This document shows, one piece after another, positions 63,047-64,000 of a stretch of DNA of 64,000 nucleotides. Numbering within the stretch: the first letter of the stretch is position 1; each line of letters begins with the position of its first letter. The notes beneath the pieces are model-generated. The model was not told where the DNA came from. It did no database searches and saw nothing but the letters and a program-made list of their open reading frames with translations. The position numbers and the translations under genes were made by a program. The DNA is from Zoogloea sp. (GTDB lineage: Bacteria > Pseudomonadota > Gammaproteobacteria > Burkholderiales > Rhodocyclaceae): positions 1 to 64,000 of the forward strand of contig JADKKC010000027.1 in assembly GCA_016720685.1 (NCBI GenBank), written 5' to 3'.

Positions 63047-64000
63047 TTAGAGGGATTTGACAGACGCTTCTTCCAGGGTCGCATCGAAACGTTCGATCAG
63101 TTCGCGAACAAAGGGATCCTGCTCCAATGCGGCGACCGCTGCGGCATGACGACCGGCCTTCTCGGCCTGATTGCGCTGAGCCGGTGTAAGCGTTTCGATC
63201 TCGCCGACTTCAACATTCACTCGCAAGGCGCGACCGAAGTGTGCCGAGAGAGCTTCCTGCAACTTCTCGGGGCCACCGCGGTTGATCTGCAGCAGATGTC
63301 GATGGGTGTGGGACAGACGCAAACTCAGCACATTATCGGCGACCCCGACCAGTTCGCTATGCTGGGCAAGCTCGCGGTTAAATCCACCAAGACCGAGCTC
63401 TCCAAGCAGTGCATGCCAATCGAGGGCTGCCGACAGAGGCTCGACCGCCACCGTGCGCGCAGGCGCCGGGACTGCGGATTCGGGAAGGCGCGCCTCTGCG
63501 GGAACCGGCGCAGGGAGCTCGACAGGCGCGGGCGCAGCCGCAGGCCGCGGAGCAGAACGGACAGGCGCAATTTCATCGGCTTCGGGAGGCAAATCCTCCC
63601 ACGGCGGCACGCTGCTGCCGAAATCCGGCGTTGCCGCAGCCGGTGCGGCAGCCTTGACCTGCACCGCTGCAGCGGGAGAAGACGGCTGGCGCCGCCGGCG
63701 GAGAAACATCGATCTTTGCAGGCACAGGCGCCGAAGCAACGGGACGTGGTGCGGCTGAGATGGGGTCGGGCGCGCTTGCTGCCGGTGCCGGCGGACGCGC
63801 AGCAGTCTGGTTTGGCGTACGCATCGCAGGCGCCGCAACGCGGGAAGCGACCGGCATGGCACGCGCCAGCCCCTCGCCTCCACCGCTAGCCAACACCCCG
63901 CCCAGCCCTGCAGGCTGCTCCGGGCGGAAGGCAAACAGGCGCAGCAGCGTCATTGAAAAACCGGTGGTTTCATCTGGCGCCAGCGGCAGCTCATCACGCC
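63047..64000 (-). CDS. dnaX: DNA polymerase III subunit gamma/tau, 3' part (frameshifted; start outside window)
   Basis: C-terminal half of the clamp-loader subunit. The edge sequence DELPLAPDETTGFSMTLLRL and LFAFRPEQ is the usual domain III end, followed by the Pro/Ala-rich linker and the C-terminal τ region binding the polymerase α subunit (DWHALLGELGL to the stop at 63047). The frame is lost at about 63682-63705, where one base must be removed to join the linker to SSPAAAVQVKAAA. dnaX is essential, so this is probably a sequence error. The start codon is beyond base 64000. Confidence 0.93.

Overview
The window looks like chromosomal DNA of a high-GC betaproteobacterium, most likely of the order Rhodocyclales (Azospira, Zoogloea, Thauera or Azoarcus type). 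The evidence is protein content and gene order: dnaX-ybaB-recR, petABC followed by sspA-sspB, rplU-rpmA-obgE-proB, a Gram-negative porin ending in F, and bifunctional PutA. The genus is an inference from remembered protein character, not from a search. I see no rRNA, tRNA, CRISPR array, prophage, IS element or plasmid function.

Layout. 1-11.4 kb: a membrane PAS histidine kinase (cut by the left edge), a SulP anion transporter, a divergent EF-G paralogue, and a GAF/PAS hybrid kinase overlapping its REC-GGDEF*-EAL response regulator. 11.6-16.2 kb: hrpA and the fluoride channel gene crcB. 16.3-22.1 kb: a tight five-gene operon (dead EAL-REC-PAS, a 104-aa protein, HDOD, histidine kinase, REC-HD-GYP). 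22.2-29.7 kb, opposite strand: TonB-dependent receptor, YfiR-like periplasmic protein, CHASE8-like hybrid kinase with HPt, and REC-PAS-GGDEF*-EAL regulator. 29.9-36.9 kb: glnS, a three-gene module (membrane GGDEF-EAL, outer-membrane barrel, PstS-like periplasmic protein) and an NTF2-like membrane protein. 37-40 kb: rplU, rpmA, obgE, proB. 40-52 kb: porin, small cytochrome c, YyaL/DUF255 protein, tamA, putA, fbp, dadA. 52-57.7 kb: PilZ protein, bacteriohemerythrin, sspB, sspA, petCBA. 57.9-64 kb: dacB, DUF2237 protein, galE, a CoA-transferase, recR, ybaB and the 3' part of dnaX.

Functionally the left half is a cyclic-di-GMP and phosphorelay signalling region. It holds three EAL proteins with intact EAL motifs and one HD-GYP protein, but none of its three GGDEF domains has an intact signature, so it is predicted to degrade c-di-GMP under control of periplasmic and outer-membrane inputs. 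The right half is housekeeping: cytochrome bc1, proline and D-amino-acid oxidation, gluconeogenesis, envelope assembly, recombination and replication.

About a dozen genes, including obgE and dnaX, are broken by single-base indels, mostly in or beside short homopolymers, and dadA carries an in-frame TAG. Because essential genes are affected, sequence error is the likeliest cause. I give joined coordinates for the intended gene and state where each break lies.
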